Positions 16,898 to 24,263 of a stretch of 32,710 nt of DNA are shown here, one piece after another. The number at the start of each line of letters is the position of its first letter. Position 1 is the stretch's first letter. The stretch spans positions 1 through 32,710 of the forward strand of contig JAPPPF010000035.1 in the NCBI GenBank assembly GCA_028817665.1, read 5' to 3'. The notes below the pieces were generated by a model. It was not told the origin of the DNA, made no database searches, and saw only the letters and a list, made by a program, of their open reading frames with translations. Source of the DNA: Magnetovibrio sp. (GTDB taxonomy: Bacteria; Pseudomonadota; Alphaproteobacteria; Rhodospirillales; Casp-alpha2). Made by a program: the position numbers and the translations under genes.

Positions 16898-18045
16898 AGC
16901 CGCTCGTTCATCCAACTAAAGGCGGTGGCCAGGAACCCCGGCACCTTGCGCTTGTGGCCGGTGTCGATCTCGACGATGACGCTCATGCCGGCGCGCAGAT
17001 CGGGGATCTCGCCGGTGTCGGTGATCTCCAGGCGCACCGGCAGCCGCTGCACCACCTTGACCCAGTTACCCGACGCGTTCTGCGGCGGCAGCAGGGCGAA
17101 CTCGGCGCCGGTGGCCGGCGCGATGGAGGCGACGACGGCTTCGATCTCGCGGTCCGGGTAGGTGTCGACCCGGAGCTTCGCCGGCTGGCCGATGCGCACG
17201 TGGGTGAGCTCCGTTTCCTTGTAGTTGGCCCGCACCCACACGCCCTCCGTGCCGACCAGGCTGAACACCGGCTTGCCTTCCTCGATGTACTCGCCGACCT
17301 CGAGGCCGAAATTGGTGACGATGCCGGCGCTCGGCGCCAGGATGTCGGTGCGCCGGAGGTCCAATTCGGCGGCGGCGCGCTCGGCCAGGGCCTCGAGGAC
17401 GGTCGGGTGGGTGTCCGCCTTGATGTCGACGCGGCCGCCGAGGCGAGCCCGGACCCGGCCGATGTCCTGGACGATGGCGGCGACCCGGTCGCGGGCCGCG
17501 CGTAGGTTCTGTTCGGCGTCGTCGAGCTTGCTCTGCGAGGCGAAGCCCTTGGCGTTGAGCTTGCGCTGGCGGTCGACGCCGAGGCGGTAGTACTTGATGT
17601 CGCCCTCGGCGAGCTTGTGCTCGGCGATCTTCTGGCGGTACTCGGCCTTCAGCGCGTCGATCGTCTGGCGCGCCGCCGCGAGCCGGGCGTCGGCCTGCTT
17701 GAGGGCGATGCGGAACGGTTCCTGGTCGATCCGGAACAGCAAGGTGCCGGCGCGGACCTTCTGGTTCTCGGCGACGCCGACGTTGACGACGCGGCCCGAC
17801 ACGTCGGCGCTGACGGCGACTTTGTCGGCCTTCACGTAGGCGTTCTCCGTTGAGACGATGCGGCCGCCGGTGACGTAGATATAGAGGGCGCCGACGCCGA
17901 TGACGCCGGGCCCGACCAGCGAGAACAAGGTCACCGTGAGCAGCTTGCGGAGGCCGCGGCCGAGCATCGGGGGGCGCGGCTGCGGCGCCGGCGCGGGCTC
18001 GGTCTCGGTCTCGGAAGTTTCCGTGGGCGTCGTCAGCTCAGCCAT
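16894..18045 (-). CDS. emrA: EmrA-type membrane fusion protein (HlyD family)
   Basis: The product has 383 residues. A proline-rich cytoplasmic N-terminus is followed by a single membrane anchor (about residues 40-62, LLTVTLFSLVGPGVIGVGAL). The lipoyl/barrel block starts at ENAYVKADKVAVSADVSGRV. A long coiled-coil hairpin follows (about 105-190: AEYRQKIAEHKLAEGDIKYY and on), and the second lipoyl half is ILAPSAGIVTNFGLEVGEYI. The ATG at 18045 overlaps the MarR 3' end by 8 bases and has GGGAG upstream; a GTG at 18063 is possible. It bridges the inner-membrane EmrB pump to an outer-membrane channel. Confidence 0.9.
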   Translation of the reverse strand: MAELTTPTETSETETEPAPAPQPRPPMLGRGLRKLLTVTLFSLVGPGVIGVGALYIYVTGGRIVSTENAYVKADKVAVSADVSGRVVNVGVAENQKVRAGTLLFRIDQEPFRIALKQADARLAAARQTIDALKAEYRQKIAEHKLAEGDIKYYRLGVDRQRKLNAKGFASQSKLDDAEQNLRAARDRVAAIVQDIGRVRARLGGRVDIKADTHPTVLEALAERAAAELDLRRTDILAPSAGIVTNFGLEVGEYIEEGKPVFSLVGTEGVWVRANYKETELTHVRIGQPAKLRVDTYPDREIEAVVASIAPATGAEFALLPPQNASGNWVKVVQRLPVRLEITDTGEIPDLRAGMSVIVEIDTGHKRKVPGFLATAFSWMNERL

Positions 18046-18553
18046 GGCGGGCTCCCGCGGCACGGGCCGGCACCTCGGCGCCTTCCGCCTCCTCCGCCTC
18101 GGCGTCCGCCTGCAGCGCCTTCAATTGATTGGCCTTGATCCGGATCAGGTCGTCGATGAACCGTTCGCGCTCGGCCTCGCTGAAGCCGGCCATGGCGCCG
18201 TCGCGGTTCCAGATGGCGATGGCCTCCAGTTCGTCGAGCACCGGCTGCGCCTTGTCGGTGAGGAAGATGCGCCAGACGCGCCGGTCGTCGGGGTCCGGAC
18301 GGCGCTCGACCCAACCGTTCTCCTGCAGCCGGTCGATGTGCCGTCCGAGCGTGATCGGCTCGATCTCGAGGACGTCGGCGAGCGCCGTCTGGTTGATGCC
18401 CTCGTAGCGGCTCAGGAACGCCATCACCCGCCACTGGGCCCGGGTCAGGCCGAGCGCCCGGGCGCGCCGGTCGAAGCGCTTGCGCATCAGCCGCGACGTG
18501 TCGGCCAACAGGAAACCCAGGCTGCGGTCCAGGTAGTATTTCTTATCGGTCAC
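18038..18553 (-). CDS. MarR-family transcriptional regulator of the emr operon
   Basis: This 171-residue protein has a GTG start at 18553 (VTDKKYYLDRSL) with no strong SD. The winged-helix domain is visible: LTRAQWRVMAFLSRYEGINQ, the recognition helix region ALADVLEIEPITLGRHIDRL, and the wing WVERRPDPDDRRVWRIFLT with the family's D-x-R-D-R-R-like motif. The C-terminal tail is rich in Glu and Ala. As first gene of a three-gene unit with emrA and emrB, and with a palindrome 39 bases upstream of its start, it most likely represses its own operon until a ligand binds, as known for MarR and MprA/EmrR. Confidence 0.92.
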   Translation of the reverse strand: MTDKKYYLDRSLGFLLADTSRLMRKRFDRRARALGLTRAQWRVMAFLSRYEGINQTALADVLEIEPITLGRHIDRLQENGWVERRPDPDDRRVWRIFLTDKAQPVLDELEAIAIWNRDGAMAGFSEAERERFIDDLIRIKANQLKALQADAEAEEAEGAEVPARAAGARHG

Positions 18554-18591
18554 GGCAATCCCGGTGCTATCGGATGTTATTACCAGCCTTG

Positions 18592-18615
18592 TTAATATAA
18601 GTTAGCTTATAATAA
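18592..18615. promoter_or_regulatory. Palindromic operator upstream of the MarR-EmrAB operon
   Basis: TTAATATAAG (18592-18601), TTAG as spacer, then CTTATAATAA (18606-18615). The arms are complementary except for one base. It lies 39-62 bases before the MarR GTG, in an AT-rich island within GC-rich DNA. On the minus strand it contains TATATT, which may serve as the -10 box. Size and position fit a MarR-type autoregulatory operator. Confidence 0.65.
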
Positions 18616-18672
18616 TCCAGCACGGAATACCCGGTCAACCCGTTGGCGGCCTTGGCAAACTTATGGTTTCGG

Positions 18673-20418
18673 CTAGGCGGCGTCGCTTTCGGCCGCGTCG
18701 GTCAGGCCGCCGACGGCCTGTTCGCGCCATGGCACCAGGGAAGCCCGCCGGGCGTGCTCGTCGACGACCTCGGCGATGTAGCGCGCCTCCTGGCCCTTGC
18801 GGGCGACCAGAACCGGGTCGGTGACGTTCAACGGCGCCAGGCTCTGGTTGATGACCCAGGCGAACGGGTCCATGCCGGCGCGCTGCAGGTCGCGCTGCAG
18901 ATCGGCGGCCTCGTGGACCGGCGTCGCTTCCGGCACCGTGCAGATCAGGACCCGGGTGAAGTTCGGGTCGCGTAGCCTCGGCAGCAGGTTGGCGACGGCC
19001 TCCGGAACGCCCTGGGTCAGGCGGCCGACCTCGCGGTGGTAACTCTCCGCGGCGTCGAGCAGCAAGATGGTGTGCCCGGTCGGCGCGGTGTCCATGACGA
19101 CGATGCTGTCGGTGGCCTCGTGGACGGTCCGCGCGAAGGCGCGGAACACCGCGATCTCCTCCGTGCACGGCGAGCTCAAGTCCTCTTCGAGCAGGGCCAG
19201 GCCCGCCTCGTCCAGGTTGGCGCCGGTGGTCGACATGACCTCCTCGCGGTAGCGCTCGACCTCGACCTCCGGATCGATGCGGCCGATCTCGAGGTTGTCG
19301 GGCGCGTCGCCGACGGCGCCGGCCACGTGGGCCGCCGGATCGGTGGTCGACAGATGCACCTTGTGGCCGCGTTTCGCCAACTCGACGGCGACATGCGCGG
19401 CGACCGACGTCTTGCCGACGCCGCCCTTGCCCATGGTCATAATCACGCCGTTCGCGTGCTGGGCCAGATCCTCGACCAGGTGGTCGAGGCTGTCGGGCAA
19501 GGCGACGACGTCGACGGCCTCCGCCGGCTCCAGGTCCTCATCGGCGAGCAGCGCGCGGAGCGCCGGCACGCCGAGCACCTGACCCGACTTCAACGGCAGG
19601 TCGCGGCGCGCCAGGCCGGCGAGCGCCGACGGCAGGTCTTCCAGCGCCGCACCGCCGCGCCGCTCCATGGCGGCGGCGACCGCGTCGCCGGTGTCGGTGG
19701 CCTTGAACACGCCGTTGACGCAGAGCGCCTGGTTCTTGATGCCGATCTCGGCCAGTTCCTCGCTGGTCCGCGCCGCCTCGTCGACGGCGGCCCGGTCCGG
19801 GCGGGTGACCAGGACGAGGGTCGTCTGGTCCTTGTCGGAGAGCGCCTGGACGGCGCCCTCGTAGAGGGCGCGCTGCTTCTTCATGCCCTCCAGCGGGCCG
19901 ATGCACGACGTGCCCGCGGCGGCGTCCTCGATGAACCCGGTCCAGGCGGTCGGCAGGGTCAGCAGCCTGAGCGTGTGCCCGGTCGGCGCGGTGTCGAATA
20001 CCACGTGGTCGAAGCCGGCGGTGATGTCGTCGTTGGCGAGCAGCTTGGCGAACTCGTCGAAGGCCGCGATCTCGACGGTGCAGGCGCCGGCGAACTGTTC
20101 CTCGATGCTCTCGATGGCGCTGTCGGGCAGCACGCCCCGGTAGGGCCCCACGACCCGCTCCCGGTAGGCCTCGGCGGCGGCTTCCGGATCGACGTTGAGG
20201 GCCTGGAGGCCGTCGACGCCGTCGATGGGCGTCGGCTCGGTGCCGATATCCTGGCCGAACACCTCGTGGATGTTGGACGCCGGATCGGTGCTGACCAGGA
20301 GCACGCTCTTGCCGGCGTCGGCGAGGGCCACGGCGGTGGCGCACGACAGCGACGTCTTGCCGACGCCGCCCTTGCCGGTGAAGAACAAGGTCGGCGTCGG
20401 GTGTTCGAGGACCATCAT
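18673..20418 (-). CDS. arsA: Arsenite-transporting ATPase ArsA (two-domain)
   Basis: This 581-residue protein has the usual bacterial ArsA length. It has two P-loops, GKGGVGKTS at residues 15-23 and again at 330-338, and two DTAPTGHT signature blocks. The three metal-binding cysteines are conserved: C113 (GACTVEIAAF), C172 (TSCIGPLEG) and C418 (SPCTEEIAVF), matching C113, C172 and C422 of the plasmid R773 protein. ArsA is the cytosolic ATPase that energises the ArsB or Acr3 arsenite exporter and receives As(III) from ArsD. arsD lies 13 bases upstream. No arsB, acr3, arsC or arsR is seen in the window, so the pump must be elsewhere if the system works in arsenite export. Confidence 0.95.
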   Translation of the reverse strand: MMVLEHPTPTLFFTGKGGVGKTSLSCATAVALADAGKSVLLVSTDPASNIHEVFGQDIGTEPTPIDGVDGLQALNVDPEAAAEAYRERVVGPYRGVLPDSAIESIEEQFAGACTVEIAAFDEFAKLLANDDITAGFDHVVFDTAPTGHTLRLLTLPTAWTGFIEDAAAGTSCIGPLEGMKKQRALYEGAVQALSDKDQTTLVLVTRPDRAAVDEAARTSEELAEIGIKNQALCVNGVFKATDTGDAVAAAMERRGGAALEDLPSALAGLARRDLPLKSGQVLGVPALRALLADEDLEPAEAVDVVALPDSLDHLVEDLAQHANGVIMTMGKGGVGKTSVAAHVAVELAKRGHKVHLSTTDPAAHVAGAVGDAPDNLEIGRIDPEVEVERYREEVMSTTGANLDEAGLALLEEDLSSPCTEEIAVFRAFARTVHEATDSIVVMDTAPTGHTILLLDAAESYHREVGRLTQGVPEAVANLLPRLRDPNFTRVLICTVPEATPVHEAADLQRDLQRAGMDPFAWVINQSLAPLNVTDPVLVARKGQEARYIAEVVDEHARRASLVPWREQAVGGLTDAAESDAA

Positions 20419-20431
20419 GGACGTGGTTTCC

Positions 20432-20827
20432 TTATCCGCAGCAGGACGACTGTTCGGCCGGCTTCTTGGTTTCCGCGGCGTCCTCGGACGGGCCGCAACA
20501 CGACGACGCCTCGCCGGCGGCGATCTCGATGCCGGTCTTGGCGCTGAGATCCTCGCGGCTCAGGTAGACGCCCTTGGAGACGATCTCGCCGTCGACGATG
20601 ACCAGCGGCAGGCAATCGACACCGTCGCTGTCCAAGGCGCCCTTGACTGTCGGGTTCTCGGCGAAGGCGCCGGGCTGGCTGCTCAACTCGTAGCGTTCGA
20701 CCTCGACGCCCTGCTTGGTGAGGCCGTCGATGGCGGAGGCGAACTGGGCCATTTCCTCGCTCAGTCCGGGGTCGCAAACACCGGTGGAACAACACCCTGC
20801 CGGGTCGTAAATCGCGATACGGGCCAT
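20432..20827 (-). CDS. arsD: Arsenite metallochaperone ArsD
   Basis: This 131-residue protein starts at ATG 20827 with AGGGAG upstream. The fold is thioredoxin-like. Cys12, Cys13 and Cys18 (DPAGCCSTGVC) match exactly the three cysteines that bind As(III) in the R773 ArsD. C-terminal vicinal pairs at 110-111 and 129-130 (SSCCG twice) correspond to the extra pairs of ArsD. It hands As(III) to ArsA and may weakly regulate the operon. It is the first gene of arsDA and is divergent from the BrnA-like gene at 21065. Confidence 0.95.
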   Translation of the reverse strand: MARIAIYDPAGCCSTGVCDPGLSEEMAQFASAIDGLTKQGVEVERYELSSQPGAFAENPTVKGALDSDGVDCLPLVIVDGEIVSKGVYLSREDLSAKTGIEIAAGEASSCCGPSEDAAETKKPAEQSSCCG

Positions 20828-20851
20828 GGAACACTCCCTTGTCATAAGGTT

Positions 20852-20872
20852 CGCGGGCCCGTCGGGCCCGCG
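20852..20872 (-). promoter_or_regulatory. Strong hairpin in the arsD leader
   Basis: CGCGGGCCC (20852-20860), GTC, GGGCCCGCG (20864-20872) is a perfect 9-bp GC-only stem with a 3-base loop, 25 bases before the arsD start. No T-run follows on either strand, so a terminator is unlikely. It may be an operator or an mRNA leader structure. Confidence 0.4.
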
Positions 20873-20992
20873 CTGGTCACAACCTATCGCAACGCGCGGA
20901 AAATGGCAATTTCCGCGCCGCACCGGCGGATGAAGCCCCCCATGCCGGGAAGGAATGGGCCGGAGAACGGGACGGCATCCCCGGAAAGTTTG

Positions 20993-21041
20993 ATTGTAAT
21001 AACAATTTGATTGACTCAAATCATTAAATTGTAGTAACAAT
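20993..21041. promoter_or_regulatory. Twin palindromic boxes (ATTGT-N4-ACAAT) before the BrnA-like gene
   Basis: Box 1 is ATTGTAATAACAAT (20993-21006) and box 2 is ATTGTAGTAACAAT (21028-21041). They differ at one base and start 35 bases apart. Between them lies ATTTGA-TTGAC-TCAAAT (21005-21021), which contains TTGACT (21011-21016), a good -35 candidate for the + strand; box 2 would then cover the -10 region. This layout suits autorepression by a small dimeric DNA-binding antitoxin. arsD transcription, divergent, could also be affected. Confidence 0.55.
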
Positions 21042-21064
21042 AAAAATAGAAAAGGAGAATTCCA

Positions 21065-21274
21065 ATGACCCAGGATACCGACGCCTCCCCGGTCTACGAA
21101 CAATACCGCCGCACCCGCGGCCCGCAGAAGGCCCCAAAGAAGGTCTCGACGACGATCCGCCTCGACGCCGACGTCATCGAGCATTTCAAGAAGGGCGGCG
21201 CCGGCTGGCAGCCGCGCATCAACGGCGTCCTGAAACGCCACGTGGAGATGGAACGCCGGCGCCGAAGGGCCTAA
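21065..21274 (+). CDS. BrnA-type antitoxin (DUF4415 family), apparently without BrnT partner
   Basis: This 69-residue basic protein starts at ATG 21065 behind AAAAGGAGAATTCC. The block KVSTTIRLDADVIEHFKKGG followed by GWQPRINGVLKRHV is the DUF4415/BrnA pattern, a ribbon-helix-helix-like fold. BrnA neutralises the RNase toxin BrnT and represses the brnTA operon. BrnT normally lies just upstream; here the upstream 230 bases hold only the operator region, and neither strand encodes a BrnT-like protein. It may be a solitary antitoxin used as a transcription factor. Its TAA overlaps the convergent TPR gene stop (CTAA, 21271-21274). Confidence 0.75.
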   Translation: MTQDTDASPVYEQYRRTRGPQKAPKKVSTTIRLDADVIEHFKKGGAGWQPRINGVLKRHVEMERRRRRA

Positions 21275-23007
21275 CCGCCGCGCGCCGCGATCAGGTCGAA
21301 GGCGATGGAGATGCGTGTCTCGTCGGTCTCGAAGGGTTCCGTGTGATGGTAGAAGTAGGACGGAAACAGGACCAGCAACCCCTCCCGCGGCTGCACGTGA
21401 CGGACCTCCGGCTCGACGCGGTTGTGGGCATGCGCCGGCGGACGGCCGAAGGCGATCCAGCCGGCCCGTCCGGCATCCGCCGCGCCGACGATATCCGGGA
21501 CCTTCGGATAGTAGACGCCGCTCAGCCAGGCGGCCGGATGGATGTGCGGAATCTGATGGCCGGACGCCTGCATGACGACGCCCCAGACCGATAGGCCGAG
21601 CCGTTCCGGCCGCGCCCGGACGAACGGATGGTCGGCGCCGCCGAGACCGGCTGCGTAGGCGTCGGCGGCCGCGCGGATCACCGTTTCCAGCGCCGCGAAC
21701 GGACCCTTGGGTTCACCCAGCAGCTCGCCGGAATGCCGGCCCTGCCGAGTGGCGTGGCTCCTGGGCGCGTAGGCCAGGGTCGGATGGCCCTCCACATGCG
21801 CCGCCAGCCGCGCGTTGAAATCGTCGTGACCGTCGAACCCCTCGGGCGCGGCGATGGTCCGGGTCGCCACGAACCGGTCGAAATCGACCAGGGCCCGGGC
21901 CGCCGCGTCGCCGGCGTCGCCGAGGGCGAGGGCCAGGCTCGCCAGCATCTGCGTGTTCCCGGGATGGCGCGCCAGGAACGCCTCGCAGACCGTCCGGGCC
22001 GCCGCCGCGTCGCCGCGCTGCAGATGCAGGTCGGCGAGGTTGGCGTGGGCCATGGCGAAGTCCGGATCGATGCCGAGGGTCCGGTGGAAAGCCGCCTCCG
22101 CCTCGTCGAGCCGGCCTTCCACCTGCAGCCCGTAGGCGATGTTGAGGGCCGCCGCGGCGTGGCCGGGCACCGCCGCCAACACCATTTCATAGGCGTCGCG
22201 CGCGGCGGCGTGGCGTTCCCTTTCCTGCAGCGCGATCCCCAGGTTGTAGCGGGCCTCGACGAAATCGGGATGATCCTTCAGCACCCGCCGGCAGCGCGCC
22301 TCGGCGGCCTCGAAGTCGCCAAGCTCGTGATGCAGGGCGGCGAGGTTGGTGCCGGCCACCGGCAGCGCCGGGTCGCGCGCCAGGGCGGCTTCGTAGGCGG
22401 CCCGGGCCTGGTCCAGCTGCCCGAGCCCCTTGAGCATGTTGCCGAGACCCTGGTGGGCGAGCGCGTGATCGGGATTTATCTCCAGGGTCCGGGCGTAGGC
22501 GTCGCGGGCGCCGGCCGGATCGCCGGCCGCTTCCTTGAGGGCGCCGAGGTTGTAGTGCGCCTCGGCGTAACCGGGATCGGCGGAAACGGCGGCCCGGTAG
22601 GCGGCCTCGGCGTCGCCGCTCCGGTCCAGGTGGGCGAGCACGTTGCCGAGGTTGGTCTGCGCCTCGGCGTCGTCGGGAGCGAAGGCCACGGCGGCTTCCA
22701 GAAGACCGAGGGCGTCGTCGGTCAAGCCGGCCTGGTAGGCGGCGACGCCGGCGAGGCCGAGGGCGCGGGCGTCGTGCGGGGCGGCGCCGAGGGCCTCGCG
22801 GCAGAGACCGAAGGCGCCGTGCGGGTCGCCGGCCCGGAGCGCCGCGCGGGCGCCCGCCAACGGATCCGCGGCGCCGAAGGGCGACCATCCCGCGCCCGAT
22901 GCCTCGGGCGCCGCCTCGGGGCGGGGCTTGCGCCGCGCCGGCGGTTTGGCCTTGGCCCGCCGCTTCGCTTTCGCCGGCCGGGGATTGCGTTTCTTCGATT
23001 TCTTCAT
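21271..23007 (-). CDS. TPR protein with C-terminal 2OG-Fe(II) oxygenase-like domain
   Basis: The product has 578 residues from ATG 23007 (a GTG at 23016 is possible). The N-terminus is a Lys/Arg/Pro/Ala-rich tail (residues 1-35). About nine tetratricopeptide repeats follow (roughly 50-380), for example AEAQTNLGNVLAHLDRSGDA and AEAHYNLGALKEAAGDPAGA. The last 180 residues match the putative 2OG-Fe(II) oxygenase family found after TPRs (TIGR02466-like). H488 and H490 in HIHP, H554/H555 in FYHHTEPF and R565 in DETRISIAFD are likely iron and 2-oxoglutarate ligands. Proteins of this architecture are annotated as putative hydroxylases of unknown substrate; the TPRs may dock the target. It is convergent with the BrnA-like gene. 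Confidence 0.82.
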   Translation of the reverse strand: MKKSKKRNPRPAKAKRRAKAKPPARRKPRPEAAPEASGAGWSPFGAADPLAGARAALRAGDPHGAFGLCREALGAAPHDARALGLAGVAAYQAGLTDDALGLLEAAVAFAPDDAEAQTNLGNVLAHLDRSGDAEAAYRAAVSADPGYAEAHYNLGALKEAAGDPAGARDAYARTLEINPDHALAHQGLGNMLKGLGQLDQARAAYEAALARDPALPVAGTNLAALHHELGDFEAAEARCRRVLKDHPDFVEARYNLGIALQERERHAAARDAYEMVLAAVPGHAAAALNIAYGLQVEGRLDEAEAAFHRTLGIDPDFAMAHANLADLHLQRGDAAAARTVCEAFLARHPGNTQMLASLALALGDAGDAAARALVDFDRFVATRTIAAPEGFDGHDDFNARLAAHVEGHPTLAYAPRSHATRQGRHSGELLGEPKGPFAALETVIRAAADAYAAGLGGADHPFVRARPERLGLSVWGVVMQASGHQIPHIHPAAWLSGVYYPKVPDIVGAADAGRAGWIAFGRPPAHAHNRVEPEVRHVQPREGLLVLFPSYFYHHTEPFETDETRISIAFDLIAARGG

Positions 23008-23065
23008 GGCGGCCACTCTAGCAACGAGGCGGGCGCCGCCTCAAACGCCGACGGCGGACGAACGC

Positions 23066-24253
23066 TCAAATGATCTTCGCCGCCCTGAGGCCGTCGATGC
23101 GATCGGCGTCGTAGCCGAGCTCGCCCAGCAGTTCGTCCGTGTGCTGGCCCAACGCCGGCGCCGGGCGGGCTGGCGGCGGCTCGGCGGTCTTCACCGGCGG
23201 CGCGACGGCGCGGATCGTGCCGTATCCGGCGAGCTCCAGGTCCTGCACCCGGCCGCCCTCCGAGACGAACGGGCTGTCGAGGGCCTGGCCGATGTCGTTG
23301 ATGGGCGCCGCCGGCACCTTGCCGGCGAACACCTCAAGCCATTCGGCGGTGGTCTTCCCGGCCAACGCGGCGTCCAGCATCTCCTGGACCTCGGCCCGGT
23401 GCTCGAGGCGGCCCTGGAACGTCTCGAGGCGCGCGTCGGCGGCCCAATCGGCGCGGCCCAGCGCGTCGCAGAGCTCCGGCCAGAACTTCTCCTTGTTGCA
23501 CATGATGAAGATCCAGCCGTCGGCCGTGGTGTAGAGCTGACAGGGCGTCAGCGAGGGGTGCTGGGAGCGCTCCAGGCGGCCGGTGACGTGGCCCTCGTTG
23601 AGATACCACATGGCCGGATAGGCGAGGTTCGAGAGCGCCACGTCGAACAGGCTGACGTCGAGGTCGCGCCCCTCCCCCGTCGCCCGCGCCCCGGTGATCC
23701 CGGCGAGCACCGCGTAGGCCAGGGCCAGCCCGGTCATCTGGTCGACCACGGAAAGGCCGAAGCGCGCCGGCGGCCCGCCGGGCTCGCCGGTCACCGCGAA
23801 GTAGCCGGCCTCGGCCTGCATCAGGTAATCGAAGCCGGGCCAGTCGGCGCGCGCGCCGGTGCGGCCGTAGGCCGAGAGGTGCGCGCAGACGACGCCCGGG
23901 TTGACGCCCTTCAGGTCTTCGTAGGTCAGGCCGAGCTTCGCCGGCACGTCGCCGCGCAGATTCGACGCCACCGCGTCGGCGGTCTTCACCATGTCGTGGA
24001 ACACCGCCATGCCGTCGGGCCGCGAGAGGTCCAGCGTCAGGCTCTTCTTGTTGCGGTTATAGGCGTGGAAGAACTCCGAATGCTCGGGCGTGAAGAAGTA
24101 CGGCCCGATGCCGCGGGCGAAGTCGCCGCCGTCGTTCGGGTTCTCGATCTTGATCACCTCGGCGCCCTGGTCGGCCAGGAACTGGGTGCCGAAGGGACCG
24201 GCGCCGTACTGTTCGACGGCGAGGACGCGCACACCTTCCAGGGGAAGAGCCAT
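23066..24253 (-). CDS. Class III CoA-transferase (CaiB/BaiF family)
   Basis: This 395-residue protein has the normal family length. N-terminal LEGVRVLAVEQYGAGPFGTQ, EVIKIENP and RNKKSLTLDLSRPDG are family blocks. D142 (PGFDYLMQAEAG) is the catalytic aspartate that forms the acyl-anhydride and CoA-thioester intermediates. Such enzymes move CoA between organic acids, for example from succinyl-CoA to a substrate acid. It is the last gene of a four-gene minus-strand operon (PrpD-like, MaoC, acyl-CoA dehydrogenase, this gene), 10 bases after the dehydrogenase stop. It probably activates the substrate of that pathway. Confidence 0.92.
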   Translation of the reverse strand: MALPLEGVRVLAVEQYGAGPFGTQFLADQGAEVIKIENPNDGGDFARGIGPYFFTPEHSEFFHAYNRNKKSLTLDLSRPDGMAVFHDMVKTADAVASNLRGDVPAKLGLTYEDLKGVNPGVVCAHLSAYGRTGARADWPGFDYLMQAEAGYFAVTGEPGGPPARFGLSVVDQMTGLALAYAVLAGITGARATGEGRDLDVSLFDVALSNLAYPAMWYLNEGHVTGRLERSQHPSLTPCQLYTTADGWIFIMCNKEKFWPELCDALGRADWAADARLETFQGRLEHRAEVQEMLDAALAGKTTAEWLEVFAGKVPAAPINDIGQALDSPFVSEGGRVQDLELAGYGTIRAVAPPVKTAEPPPARPAPALGQHTDELLGELGYDADRIDGLRAAKII

Positions 24254-24263
24254 GGCCGTCGCC

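Noticed and set aside
20828-21060. A hidden brnT toxin gene upstream of the BrnA-like gene
   Set aside because: Neither strand of this 233-base gap encodes a BrnT-like protein of about 90 residues; the gap holds palindromes and a hairpin only.
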